Source: Nannocystis pusilla (lineage in GTDB: Bacteria > Myxococcota_A > Polyangia > Nannocystales > Nannocystaceae). From it: a stretch of DNA of 64,000 nucleotides. This document shows positions 56,000-64,000 of this stretch, piece by piece (positions within the stretch are counted from its first letter, which is position 1; every line of letters begins with the position of its first letter). The notes under the pieces are model-generated. The model did no database searches and was not told the DNA's origin. It saw only the letters and a list, made by a program, of their open reading frames with translations. Location of the stretch: NCBI RefSeq assembly GCF_026626665.1, contig NZ_JAPNKE010000002.1, positions 10,064,001 through 10,128,000 on the forward strand, given 5' to 3'. The position numbers and the translations under genes are program-made.

Positions 56000-57168
56000 T
56001 CAGGGGCGTGGGTCGCGGACGATGTGGCCGGGGACGGTGCGAAAGCGGCTCAGCTCGAGCTCGCCGCCCAGGGCCGTGACGGCGGCGGCGAGCTCCTCGC
56101 CGCGTCCGCCGGCATGCCGGACGAGACCTCCGCGGGTACGGCTTCGATGGCGGCGCGCGCCCCTTGCACGCCGAGCGGGGTGCGGGTGGCGAGCAGCTTG
56201 ATGAGGCGCATGCGCTCGGGACCTGCGCGGGTGAGCTGCACCGCGCATTGCTCGACCGGCGGGGTCGTGCGCGCCTTGAGCGTCTCGGCCAGGCCATGCC
56301 GCAGCCAGGCGCCGTCAGAGTCGGCGGGCAGGGTCAGCGCCGCGGCGCGCAGGGCCTCGTCGTCGTCGGATCGATCGGACAGGAGAGCGTGCAACAGGCC
56401 GGCGGACAGGCGGTGCGGCAGGAGCAGCGCCAGCAGCTCGCCGAGCGGCAGGCGGATCAGCGCCGGCAAGACGTCGTCGAAGCGGGTCCAGCGGTTCTTG
56501 CGGACCTCGGCGACGAGCCCGTCGTCCCACGCGTCGCCGCTGCCGAAGCGCAGGGCGACGGCGCGGACCTCGTCCGCCGACTCGATCATGAGGTCCTGCA
56601 CTTCACCCTCGTCGTCGACGAGCCGCAGGTAGTCGAAGCGCGTGAGGCCGACGCTGCCGGCGTGGGCGAGCAGCATCGTCAAAACGTCGGCGCGCTCGTC
56701 GTCGGCGAGGCGCTCGCCGACGCGGTCACGCACGAAGTCGAGGGCGCAGCGCAGGCGCGGCGGCAGATTCGGACGCAAGGCCAGGAACGGCCGCCGATCG
56801 CGGCGGTACAGCGCGAACACGAGGTCGTCGACGTGCTGGTTCCAGCCGGAGGGGAGGCCGTGATCGCGGTCGTCGGGGAGGCGGGCGAGCAGCTCGGCGG
56901 CGATCTGCGGCAGATCGGGCGACGATGCCGGATCGATCGTGGCGGTCTCGGCGAGCACGTCGAGCAGCGGCTCGTGATCCTCGATGCGGGTCAGGCGGTG
57001 GCGCGCGACGTGCCACATCACCTGGTGCCAGTCGGCCACGCGGTTGCACACCTTCAGGGCGCGATGGATCCGCAAAGGCTCCGTGCGCGCGGCCTTCAGC
57101 TCGCGCAGCACCTGGCGCAGCTCGTCGTCGGTCAGGCCAGGGCAGCTCACGAAGGCAGGGTCCGTCAT
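56000..57168 (-). CDS. Orphan protein with C-terminal ribosomal L7/L12-like domain (frameshift near 56100)
   Basis: About 389 residues once a missing G near 56100 is restored. The N-terminal 300 residues are helical, beginning MTDPAFVSCPGLTDDEL, and are not recognised. The last 75 resemble the L7/L12 C-terminal domain: VQLTRAGPERMRLIKLL, TPLGVQGARAAIEAVP and AEELAAAVTALGGELEL, which match the IK-R--TGLGL-EAK--VE--P and AEELK--LEEAGA-VEL pattern. In the ribosome this domain recruits translation GTPases. The protein is clearly not L7/L12 itself. Confidence 0.75.
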
Positions 57169-57243
57169 GTCGCCCTCAAGGCGTGCCCCGTGGCGGCGCG
57201 AGCGTCAAGGGGTCGGCGAGGTCGGGCCCTTCCCGATCCGGAA

Positions 57244-57296
57244 GGGACATGCTCTTTGGTTCATGTCCCGAAGTTTACGACATGCCCGATCGGGCA
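57244..57296. terminator. Palindromes between DedA and the L7/L12-like gene
   Basis: GGGACATG (57244-57251) pairs with CATGTCCC (57262-57269). TGCCCGATCGGGCA at 57283-57296 is a perfect 14-bp palindrome. The second lies 15 bases upstream of the DedA stop coordinate, beyond the plus-strand side. Confidence 0.55.
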
Positions 57297-57310
57297 GGTC
57301 CCGCCGGGCG

Positions 57311-57937
57311 CTAGCGCAGCAGCTGGTAGAGCACGACGCCGAGGACCAGCAGGAGGCCGGTGACGATGGTGACGACGTCGAAGTACTTGTCGATGAGCTG
57401 CTTGGCGCGCGGGCCGGCCAGCTTGATGACGGCGGCGACGAGGAGGAAGCGGCCGCCGCGGCCGAGGATGCTGGCGAGGATGAAGCCGACGATGTTGATC
57501 TGGGCGACGCCGGCGGCCACGGTGAAGACCTTGTAGGGGATCGGCGTGAACGCGGCGATGAAGACGGCCAGCTCGCCGTGCTTCTGGTACTCGCCGGTGA
57601 CGAGCTCGAAGGTCTCGCGCGAGAACACCGGGCCGATGATGTACGGCTCGAAGGTCGACCACAGGGCGTAGCCGATCAGGTAGCCGAACAGGCCGCCGAG
57701 CACCGAGCCGAGGGTGCACCACAGGGCGAAGCGGAACGCCCGCGTGGGTGCCGACAGCGCCAGCGCGATCAGCAGGACGTCCGGCGGGATCGGGAACACG
57801 CTCGACTCGACGAACGCGATCGCCACCAGCGCCGGGACGCCGTACGGGGTTTCGGCCCAGCTCAGCACCCAGTGGTAGATCCGCCGGAGCGGGTTGCGCG
57901 AGGCGGCGGGCGCGGGCACGGACACGGGGTCGTTCAC
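57311..57937 (-). CDS. DedA/YqaA-family membrane protein
   Basis: 208 residues with about five membrane helices. The DedA (SNARE-associated/VTT) features are FVESSVFPIPPDVLLIALAL, GSVLGGLFGYLIGYALW, FIAAFTPIPYKVFTVAAGVAQINIVGFILASILGRGGRFLLVA and the final ILVLG-type helix. DedA proteins are implicated in flipping undecaprenyl phosphate or phospholipids. This one is the shorter YqaA-like form. Confidence 0.9.
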   Translation of the reverse strand: MNDPVSVPAPAASRNPLRRIYHWVLSWAETPYGVPALVAIAFVESSVFPIPPDVLLIALALSAPTRAFRFALWCTLGSVLGGLFGYLIGYALWSTFEPYIIGPVFSRETFELVTGEYQKHGELAVFIAAFTPIPYKVFTVAAGVAQINIVGFILASILGRGGRFLLVAAVIKLAGPRAKQLIDKYFDVVTIVTGLLLVLGVVLYQLLR

Positions 57938-58118
57938 CGGCGTGACGGTACCACGCGTGAGCCTCCTGCGGCGCGCGTAAACGCGTGGCGTGACTCACCT
58001 GCGCGCGGACGCGAGGAGAACCTGGCGCAAGAGACAGCCGACGACCGGGCTGCGAGGCCGCGCATCTGCGGCGAATCAGCGTGCCGCGGGCGTGGCTCGG
58101 GCTGCGCGTGCGGGCCGA

Positions 58119-58796
58119 TCACGCGCCCGTCGGGCCGCGATCCTGGCGGTCGAGCGCGAGCGCCTCGTCGTACTCTTGCGGGGTGTTGCAGGTGCGGAGG
58201 ACGCGGCGGTCGGGCAGCTCGGCGGCGTCGAGCCAGCGCGCGCCGAGGCGGTCGAACATGAAGAGCGGCCGGCTGCCGCTCTTGGCCAGCACCTCGGCCG
58301 CCGCGGCGTGAGCGGCGGTGACGCGCACGGCGCTGGCCAGCGGGTGCGGGAAGTGGCGGTCGGCCGGGTCGCCCGAGGCCGGGGCGTCGAACGGCAAGAT
58401 GCCCCCGAGGCCAGGTTCGTCGACGAGCCGGCGGACCAGCAGGCGCACGTAGTCGGCGCTGAGGAACGGGCTGTCGCACGCGCCGAGGTAGGCGAACTCG
58501 GCGCGGTGGGCGAGGAGCACGCCGAGGCCGGCGAACAGGCCGACGAGCGGGCCGCCGTGGTCGAACTCGGGCGGGTCGTAGGCCAGCACGACCTCGGGCG
58601 GCAGCGGCGGCAACGGCTGCCCGGTCTGGGCGACGACGACGATCGGCCGGTCGCACACCTCGCGCAGGACGTCGACGACGTGGAGCAGCAACGGCTGCCC
58701 GCGCCACGGCAACAGGGCCTTGGGCGCGCCCATGCGAGAAGAACGGCCGCCCGCGAGGACGATGGCGCCGCAGGACTGGATGGAGGCGTCGGACAT
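58119..58796 (-). CDS. MobA-like nucleotidyltransferase
   Basis: 225 residues. The GTP/CTP-binding start is CGAIVLAGGRSSRMGAPKALLPWRGQPLL, and LVGLFAGLGVLLAHRAEFAYLGACDSPFLSADY has the metal Asp. The sequence fits MobA (guanylylation of molybdopterin) but the MGAPKALL wording also suits MocA-like cytidylyltransferases. It lies last in the minus-strand molybdenum-cofactor group. The ATG sits in a GCCATGTCC motif. Confidence 0.85.
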   Translation of the reverse strand: MSDASIQSCGAIVLAGGRSSRMGAPKALLPWRGQPLLLHVVDVLREVCDRPIVVVAQTGQPLPPLPPEVVLAYDPPEFDHGGPLVGLFAGLGVLLAHRAEFAYLGACDSPFLSADYVRLLVRRLVDEPGLGGILPFDAPASGDPADRHFPHPLASAVRVTAAHAAAAEVLAKSGSRPLFMFDRLGARWLDAAELPDRRVLRTCNTPQEYDEALALDRQDRGPTGA

Positions 58797-58918
58797 GGCG
58801 GCCGAGGGCGAGCGTGACAAAGGCAGCCTGCGTTGGCAAGAGAGCGGCGCTGGCGGCGGCGCTCGCGGAGCGACTCCAGGATGCAGACCCGCCCGGCCAT
58901 GTGTTCGCGGCGCGAGTC

Positions 58919-59112
58919 GGACACGCGTGGCGTCGACGACGCGGCTCGCTCGGCGCCGCAGACCGGTCGCGCACGCGTGCGCGGCACGAGGCGGACGCGC
59001 GTGGCGTCGACGACGCGGCTCGCTCGGCGCGGCAGACCGGTCGCGCACGCGTGCACGAGGCGGACGCGCGTGGCGTCGACGACGCGGCTCGCTCAGCGCC
59101 GCAGACCGCTGC
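58919..59112. repeat. Tandem array of about 70 bp
   Basis: CGTGGCGTCGACGACGCGGC, followed by TCGCTC, recurs at 58926, 59000 and 59069 (spacing 74 and 69), each copy followed by GCGC(C/G)GCAGACCG. The last copy enters the 3' end of the DUF6929 gene, so the repeat has reached coding sequence. Confidence 0.75.
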
Positions 59113-59980
59113 GCGGATCGAGGGTCGTGACGTAGAGCGGCGCGCGGACGGTGGGGTCGTCGGCGTCGGCGACGAGGTGGACGCGGACGACGTCGCCGTC
59201 GGGCTCGGCCCACACGCCCTCGAACTTGAGGCGGCCCGGCAGCGCCTGGCGCCAGACGACCTGGTGCGGCGGGTCGAGCCGGAGCAGCGCCGAGCCGAGG
59301 CAGGCGCCGTCGGCGTAGGTGTCGCGCGTGTCCTCGGCGGCGGCGGTGAGCAAGAGGCCGCCGTCGGGCAGCGCGGCGGCGTCGGTGACGCTGTAGGGCA
59401 CGCCCGCGAGGTCGCCTGCGTCGATGAACGCGAGGTCGCGGATCAGGTCGGCGGTCCACGCCGCGCGGGCGGCCACCGCCGCGGCGACGCCGGCGCGGTC
59501 GAGGCGGATCAGCGCGTTGCGGTTGCCGGCCCCGTTGCCGCGCTGCAGCAGCACGAGGTGGTCGCCCCACACCGCCGCGCCCTCGAGGTTGAGCTCCGGC
59601 ACGAGGCCGGCGAGCGCGGCGTGCAGCGGGGCGAGCGAGAATTCTTCGCATGTCGCGGAGGACATGTCCTCGGAGACATGGATGATCACGCCGGCATGGC
59701 GGTTCGGCCGCGAGCCCGAGCCGAGCGCGAGCAGGGCGCCGCCGTCCCACGGGCACAGCGCCTCGAAGTCGGGCTTGGCCCGCTTGCGCGCGGCCGGCTC
59801 GCGCGGGAGCTCGCCCGCCCGCAGCGGCCAGCGGCGCGGCGGGCCGACCTCCGGGTAGGCGTGCAGCTCGAGCTCGTCGTCGGCGACGACGAACGACCAG
59901 CCGCCGCGGCGCACCAGGCCGCTCGCGGCCGACAGCTCGAGGTCGCGCAGGTGCTGCAAATGGAGTGTTTCAAGAGACAT
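59093..59980 (-). CDS. DUF6929 family protein
   Basis: 295 residues. SASGLVRRGGWSFVVADDELELHAY, ARKRAKPDFEALCPWDGGALLALGSGSRPNR and LEGAAVWGDHLVLLQRGNG give a beta-propeller-like protein of the DUF6929 type, function unknown. The start is uncertain: ATG 59980, 59986 and 60001 all lie within palindrome half-sites, and I chose 59980. A palindrome pair inside (59649-59680) is read as HVSEDMSSATCEE. The array at 58.9 kb overlaps its last codons. Confidence 0.75.
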   Translation of the reverse strand: MSLETLHLQHLRDLELSAASGLVRRGGWSFVVADDELELHAYPEVGPPRRWPLRAGELPREPAARKRAKPDFEALCPWDGGALLALGSGSRPNRHAGVIIHVSEDMSSATCEEFSLAPLHAALAGLVPELNLEGAAVWGDHLVLLQRGNGAGNRNALIRLDRAGVAAAVAARAAWTADLIRDLAFIDAGDLAGVPYSVTDAAALPDGGLLLTAAAEDTRDTYADGACLGSALLRLDPPHQVVWRQALPGRLKFEGVWAEPDGDVVRVHLVADADDPTVRAPLYVTTLDPRSGLRR

Positions 59981-60004
59981 GTTCATGAGGACATGCTGCA
60001 AAGG

Positions 60005-62014
60005 TCAGGCGTCGAAGCCGGCCTCCCGCAGCTCGGCGCGAGCTTCGGGGTCGGCGAGGACTTGTAAAAAGAGCTGGACGGCGGGGCGGGAGCGGCGGGG
60101 GCGGGGGATGACGAAGTCGTAGTGCTCGAGGCGGATCGGGCAGAAGCGCAGGCCGGCGTCGCGGGCGACCGTGGAGATCGCCACGCCCCAGTCGGCGCGG
60201 CCGGAGGCGACACAGGCCGCCACGCCGCTGTGCGAGCGGGCCTCGTGCGAGTAGCCGGACGGCCGCGGCCCCGGGCCGAGCAGCGCGTCGAGCAAGATCC
60301 GCGTGCCGCTGCCGCGGTTGCGGTTGACCAGGAACACCGCCGGGTCGCGCACGCACGCGGGCAGGGCGAACGGCTCCGGACAGGCCGCGAAGCGCGGGTC
60401 GTCGGGTCGGCTGACCAGGCCCTGCATGCGGCCGTAGCCGGGCACGAGGTCGCAGTCGTCCGGCACGAAGGCGCGGTTGTACGCGTCGGTCTCGGGGTCG
60501 AGCAGGTGGATCGGGGCGACGTCGCACAGGCCGCGGGCGGCCGCCGCGAGGCCGCCCTGGCTGCCCTGGGCCAGCAGCCGCACCGCGAGGCCGCGGGCGT
60601 GCAGGCGGTCGACGAGGCGCTCGAGGCCGGTGCAGTGGCTGCCGACGATCACGAGGTCGGGCGCGGCCGCGTCGCGGTCGATCGGGTGGACCTCGACCCG
60701 AGCGCCGGCGAGCAGGCGCTCGGTCTGGCGCGGCACCGCGATGAAGCCGTCGGCCCGGCAGAACGCGGTGACCGAGCCCGAGCCCTTGCCGATCGGCAGC
60801 GCCAGCGGGAGGCTGGTCCTGGGGGCATGTTCGGAAGGACCTGTCGCGGGGGGCATGTCCTCGGGAGCATGTCCCTCGGGCCCGGCGAGCAGCTGGACCA
60901 GGGCGTACTCGCGGCGGCCGCGCTCGCTGGCGAGGTCGTGCGGCAGGCTGGCGGTCAGGGCCGGGACTGCGGCCGCGCGCAGGCCGGCGAGGGCGCGCAG
61001 CAGCGGGGCGACGAACTCGTGGAAGGTGAACAGCGCCGAGGTGGGGAAGCCGGGCAGGACGGCCAGCGGGACCCGCCGCTCGCGGACCGCGGTGACGGCG
61101 AGGCACAGCGGCTTGCCGGGCTTGAGGGCGACGCCGTGGACGCATACCGCAGGGGCGCCGGGCTCGGGCCCGGGCAGGCGGGCGACGGCGGCCGCGCTGA
61201 GGTCGCCGGCGCCCTTGCTGGTGCCGCCGCTGAGCAGCACGAGGTCGCACGCGTGCGCGTGCAGGGCTGTCCGCAGGGCCAGGTCGAGGCCGGCGGGGTC
61301 GTCGCCGACGATCCCGAGGGCCAACGGCTCGGCGCCGAGCTCGCGGCAGCTGTCGGCGAGGAAGGTCTGGTTGCAGTCGTGGATCTGCCCGGGCAGCAGC
61401 GGCGCGCCGGGGGCGACGAGCTCGTCGCCGGTGGAGAGGATGGCGACCCGAGGGCGGCGGACGACGCGGGCGGCGGACCGGCCGACGGCCGCGAGGACGG
61501 CGGTCTCGCGCGGGCCGAGGCGGGCGCCCGGGCGCAGGACGACCTCGCCGCGGGTGATGTCGCCGCCGACGACCGCGATCATCGCCCCGGGCACGACGGG
61601 GCGGCGCACCAGCAGCTCGCCGCGCGCCTCGTCGGTGTCCTCGACCATGACGACCGCGTCGGCGCCGCGGACGAGGGCGCCGCCGGTGGCGACGGCGACG
61701 GCTTCACCTGGCCCGAGGGTCATGTCCGGCGGGACGCCCGGGACGACGACCTCGGGGCGCAGGCGCAGCCGGGCCGGGGCGCGCTCGCTGGCGCCGTAGG
61801 TGTCGGCCGCGCGCACGGCGTAGCCGTCGACGTTGCTGCGGTCGAAGCCGGGGACGTCGCGCGGGCTGGCCACGGCCTCGGCCAGCACCCGCCCGCACAG
61901 CGCCGCCAGCGGGACGTCCTCGCTGGCCAATGGGACCGGTCGCGCCGCGGCCCACCAGCGGGCGACCGCGACCTCGGGGTCGGCGACCTGAAGGAATTGA
62001 CGCTGCTCGGTCAC
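60005..62014 (-). CDS. moeA: MoeA fused to a periplasmic-binding-protein-like domain
   Basis: 669 residues. The MoeA part has DVPGFDRSNVDGYAVRA, GGALVRGADAVVMVEDT, STGDELVAPGAPLLPGQIHD, LLSGGTSKGAGDL, ALKPGKPLCLA and LPGFPTSALFTF. MoeA inserts molybdate into adenylylated molybdopterin. The C-terminal 220 residues are a PBP-like domain (VIVGSHCTGLERLVDRLHARG, LVSRPDDPRF, FLVNRNRGSGTRILLDALL) that could sense molybdate or a substrate. A palindrome-coded stretch of about 25 residues (60822-60890) interrupts MoeA domain IV. It starts 230 bases after the second moeA. Confidence 0.93.
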   Translation of the reverse strand: MTEQRQFLQVADPEVAVARWWAAARPVPLASEDVPLAALCGRVLAEAVASPRDVPGFDRSNVDGYAVRAADTYGASERAPARLRLRPEVVVPGVPPDMTLGPGEAVAVATGGALVRGADAVVMVEDTDEARGELLVRRPVVPGAMIAVVGGDITRGEVVLRPGARLGPRETAVLAAVGRSAARVVRRPRVAILSTGDELVAPGAPLLPGQIHDCNQTFLADSCRELGAEPLALGIVGDDPAGLDLALRTALHAHACDLVLLSGGTSKGAGDLSAAAVARLPGPEPGAPAVCVHGVALKPGKPLCLAVTAVRERRVPLAVLPGFPTSALFTFHEFVAPLLRALAGLRAAAVPALTASLPHDLASERGRREYALVQLLAGPEGHAPEDMPPATGPSEHAPRTSLPLALPIGKGSGSVTAFCRADGFIAVPRQTERLLAGARVEVHPIDRDAAAPDLVIVGSHCTGLERLVDRLHARGLAVRLLAQGSQGGLAAAARGLCDVAPIHLLDPETDAYNRAFVPDDCDLVPGYGRMQGLVSRPDDPRFAACPEPFALPACVRDPAVFLVNRNRGSGTRILLDALLGPGPRPSGYSHEARSHSGVAACVASGRADWGVAISTVARDAGLRFCPIRLEHYDFVIPRPRRSRPAVQLFLQVLADPEARAELREAGFDA
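60822..60890. repeat. Palindrome cluster inside the moeA-PBP gene
   Basis: Three half-site pairs, GGGCATGTTCGGAAGGACC, GGGGGGCATGTCC, and GGGAGCATGTCCC, occur in 70 bases. They are translated in frame as GPEGHAPEDM and TGPSEHAPR, a loop between two conserved strands of MoeA domain IV. Confidence 0.65.
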
Positions 62015-62250
62015 GGGGAGAGGCGGCTGAAGAGAGGCGGTGGGGGAGGACTGACGCGGGGCGGGTCAGATGTTCAGAAGGACAGGTGGCGCGGCGGCGG
62101 GCTCGGGGTCGGCGCCTGAAGGAACGGGGGCTGCTCGGTCGCGGAGAGCCAAGAGCAAGAGTCGTGGGAGGGCTGACGCGAGGCGAGAGCAGATGTCTTG
62201 AGGGACAGGCGGCGCGGCGGCGGGCTCGGGGTCGGCGAGCTGAAGGTCAG
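61973..62250. repeat. Three degenerate copies of the moeA 5' region
   Basis: CTCGGGGTCGGC begins at 61973, 62102 and 62225 (spacing 129 and 123). The first two copies continue CTGAAGGA and then CTGCTCGGTC, the sequence that encodes the MoeA-PBP N-terminus. Each also has GGACAGG(T/C)GGCGCGGCGGCGGGCTCGGGG nearby. The copies fill the space between the two moeA genes and hold no separate gene. Confidence 0.7.
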
Positions 62251-63775
62251 GGGTCGAAGAGGTGCACGCGGACGGGCTCGCCGGCGGCGGCGCCCTCGCT
62301 GTCGGCGTCGACGAGCACGAAGCCGTCGGCGACGACGGTCGACGACAGGTTGCTGGCGCCGCTGGTGGCGACGGGCTCGACCTCGCCGGCGCCGACGCGG
62401 CGCACGCGGACGAAGTCGGTGCGGCCGACCTTGCTGGTCAGCTTGCGGGCCAGGACGAGCTCGACGCTGCGGTGCGGGAAGGCCCACGGGTCGGGCAGGC
62501 CGCCGAGAGCGCGCACCAGCGGGCCGACCACCAGCTCGTAGGCGCACAGGCACGAGACCGGGTTGCCGGGCAGCAGGAACGCCGGGCGGCCGTCGTGGGC
62601 CCGGCCGAGGGCCGTCGGGCTGGCCGGGCGGACCGCCAGGCCGTGGATGTCGAGGTGGCCGCGCTCGCGGAAGATCTGCGGCATCAGATCCTCGGGGCCC
62701 ACGCTGGTGGCGCCCGTGATCAGCAGGACGTCGGCCGGGCCGGCCAGCAGCGCGTCGAGGCCGGCGCGCAGGGCCTCGGCGCCGTCGCGGGCGCGCAGCG
62801 GGGCCAGCCACTCGCCGCAGTCGCGCGCGGCCAGGCCGGCGAGCACGAGCGAGTTGCTGTCGACGATCTGGTGCGGGCCGGGGGCGCGCCCGGCGGGACG
62901 AGCTCGTCGCCGGTGACGAGCAGGCCGAGGCGCGGGCGGCGGACCACCGCGACCTCGGCGAGGCCGAGCGAGGCGAGGGCGCCGACGTCCTGCGGCCGCA
63001 GGCGGCGCCCGGCGGCGAGCACACATGTCCCGCGGGACATGTCCTCGCCGACCTGTCCGATGTGACGCAGCGGCGGGACCGAGCCGAGCAGCTCGACCAG
63101 GACCCGCCCGCCGCGCACGACCTCGCGCGCGAGCTCGGCCTGCAGCACGGCGTCGGCCCCGGCCGGCAGGGGCGCGCCGGTGGCGATCCGCACGGCCTCG
63201 CCGGGGCCCAGCGCGGCCGGGTAGGGGCGCCCCGGCAAGCTGTCCCCGCGGACAGGCAGGACCAGCGGCGCGTCGACGGTGGCGCCGAAGCTGTCCTCGC
63301 CGCGCAGGGCGTAGCCGTCGACCGCGGCGCGCACGTAGCCGGGGACGTCGATCGGCGCGAGGACGTCGCCCGCGAGGACGCGGCCGAACGCGGCCGCCAG
63401 CGGGACGACCTCGGCCGCCAGGCGGACCGCGCGCCCGCGCAGCAGGGCCAGCGCGTCGGCGAGGTCGGCGCGGGCCTGGAAGCCGCGCATGCGCGGGTCG
63501 TCGCCGGGTCGGGAGGTGTGACGCGAGGGGCCGGTGGCGGAGGGATGGGACATGGCCGATGGGACATGTCCCGTGGTTTCGCGGGCGTCGGTGACGGCTT
63601 CGCCCGCGAATGACATGTCCTCGGGGACATGTCCCAACGTTTCACTGCCGGCGGCGCCGGCTTCGCCCGCGAACGGCATGTCCTCGGGGACATGTCGGCC
63701 GAGGCCGCGCTGCGAGGCACCGGCGTCCCGGTCGGCCGCGTCGCCCGGACCGCCGGGCTTGGGCCCGCCGCTCAT
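62247..63775 (-). CDS. moeA: Second MoeA (frameshift near 62893)
   Basis: The MoeA core starts at MRGFQARADLADAL (63490): DVLAPIDVPGYVRAAVDGYALRG, IATGAPLPAGADAVL, VTGDELVPPG, LLITGATSVGPEDL, LAVRPASPTALG and LPGNPVSCLCAYE. A missing G near 62893 separates VTGDELVPPG from RAPGPHQIVDSN; joined, the core is about 415 residues. The ATG at 63775 overlaps the upstream stop (ATGA) and would add 95 residues made of HVPEDM repeats. I list the longer form because of this coupling; the shorter may be the true protein. Confidence 0.85.
63023..63042. repeat. Perfect 20-bp palindrome in moeA
   Basis: ACATGTCCCGCGGGACATGT is its own complement, the longest perfect copy of the family. It is read inside the second moeA as EDMSRGTCV, at a place where MoeA proteins usually have a GEDV-x2-G stretch, so the DNA motif fits onto a conserved protein position. 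Confidence 0.75.
63547..63694. repeat. Palindrome repeats at the start of the second moeA
   Basis: GGGACATGTCCC (63561-63572) is a perfect palindrome. GACATGTCC/GGACATGTC around TCGG lies at 63612-63633 and CATGTCC/GGACATG around TCGG at 63677-63694, 65 bases apart. They are embedded in a direct repeat containing GGCTTCGCCCGCGAA. If translated from 63775 they give GHVPEDMSFAGEA and GRHVPEDMPFAGEA. Confidence 0.8.
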
Positions 63776-64000
63776 GACCTCCGGGCCGGGCGCGTCGGCG
63801 GCAGGCGGTCGAGGATCGACACGACCGGCAGGAGGGCGACCTGGCCGAGGCCGCAGATGCTGGTCTGGGCGAGGGTGCGGTCGAGCTGGCGCAGCAGCTC
63901 GGGGGTGCCCTCGTCGGCCTCGCCGGCGAGCCAGCGGTCGAGCAGGACGACGGCTTTCTCGGTGCCGACCCGGCACGGCACGCACTTGCCGCACGACTCG
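63772..64000 (-). CDS. C-terminus of a NuoF/FdsB/HoxF-like NADH-binding subunit
   Basis: Only the last 75 residues are in the window, starting ESCGKCVPCRVGTEKAV. The cysteines CGKCVPC and the later SICGLGQ are the [4Fe-4S] ligands near the end of the 51-kDa NADH-dehydrogenase-type subunit. The two moeA genes and MobA-like gene downstream suggest the beta subunit of an NAD-dependent formate dehydrogenase, although NuoF or a hydrogenase diaphorase would look the same here. The stop overlaps the moeA start. Confidence 0.85.
   Translation of the reverse strand, partial: ESCGKCVPCRVGTEKAVVLLDRWLAGEADEGTPELLRQLDRTLAQTSICGLGQVALLPVVSILDRLPPTRPARRS

Overview
The window is very GC-rich chromosomal DNA of a myxobacterium (Myxococcota), most likely from the Nannocystis/Enhygromyxa side of the phylum. 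The evidence is a CarF/plasmanylethanolamine desaturase, a Hanks-type Ser/Thr kinase with a C-terminal membrane anchor, many lipoproteins with Ser/Thr/Asp-rich linkers, TonB-type receptors, and no rRNA, tRNA, phage or IS genes. The organism appears to use selenocysteine: a SelW-like gene at 1832-2077 has an in-frame TGA in a CxxU motif, followed by a SECIS-like hairpin.

Layout. 0-5.3 kb: DksA-like zinc-finger protein, a MauG-like di-haem lipoprotein gene broken by one stop codon and one indel, the selenoprotein, an FG-GAP lipoprotein, an ankyrin protein and aroE. 5.3-13.8 kb: a palindrome array, ftsZ, an SDR/LysR/PhyH/lipoprotein block, then ftsQ and ftsA, so ftsZ lies upstream of ftsQA. 13.8-19.4 kb: a minus-strand run with a DUF202 protein, a TonB-dependent receptor, a coupled lipoprotein and an unknown 539-aa protein. 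19.7-25.4 kb: Fe/Mn-SOD, O-methyltransferase, a GNAT/azoreductase/AhpD-like operon divergent from a MocR/PdxR-type regulator, and an NAD-dependent epimerase. 25.7-33.1 kb: envelope genes (lipoprotein, beta-barrel, a COG3014/LpoB-like pair), a DUF493 protein, an ECF sigma fused to an anti-sigma/cupin region, an Hsp15-like S4 protein and a GIDE-like protein. 33.3-39.4 kb: Ig-like lipoprotein, kinase, then a tightly coupled operon of an unknown protein, an RtcB-family RNA ligase and peptide release factor H, a ribosome/RNA repair cassette. 39.7-50.4 kb: membrane and exported proteins, DUF2079, DUF4349, carF, NDH-2 and GST. 50.4-58 kb: PD40 propeller lipoprotein, crotonase, amidohydrolase, HTATIP2-like protein, an orphan protein ending in an L7/L12-like domain, and DedA. 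58.1-64 kb: a minus-strand molybdenum-cofactor cluster (MobA-like, DUF6929, MoeA-PBP fusion, second MoeA) downstream of the C-terminus of a NuoF/FdsB-like NADH-binding subunit, which suggests a molybdo-enzyme such as an NAD-dependent formate dehydrogenase just beyond the window.

Two features cut across the whole window. First, a short palindromic family of the form (A)CATGTCC-N4-GGACATG(T), with TGTCC/GGACA variants, recurs in almost every intergenic gap and also inside coding sequences; it often forms hairpins with 7-12 bp arms and a 4-nt loop. Second, about eleven genes carry single- or two-base indels in G/C homopolymers or CG dinucleotide runs. In each, the two reading frames join into one conserved protein, so most are probably assembly errors and not pseudogenes. 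Several intergenic regions also hold degenerate tandem repeats with periods of about 62-75 bp.
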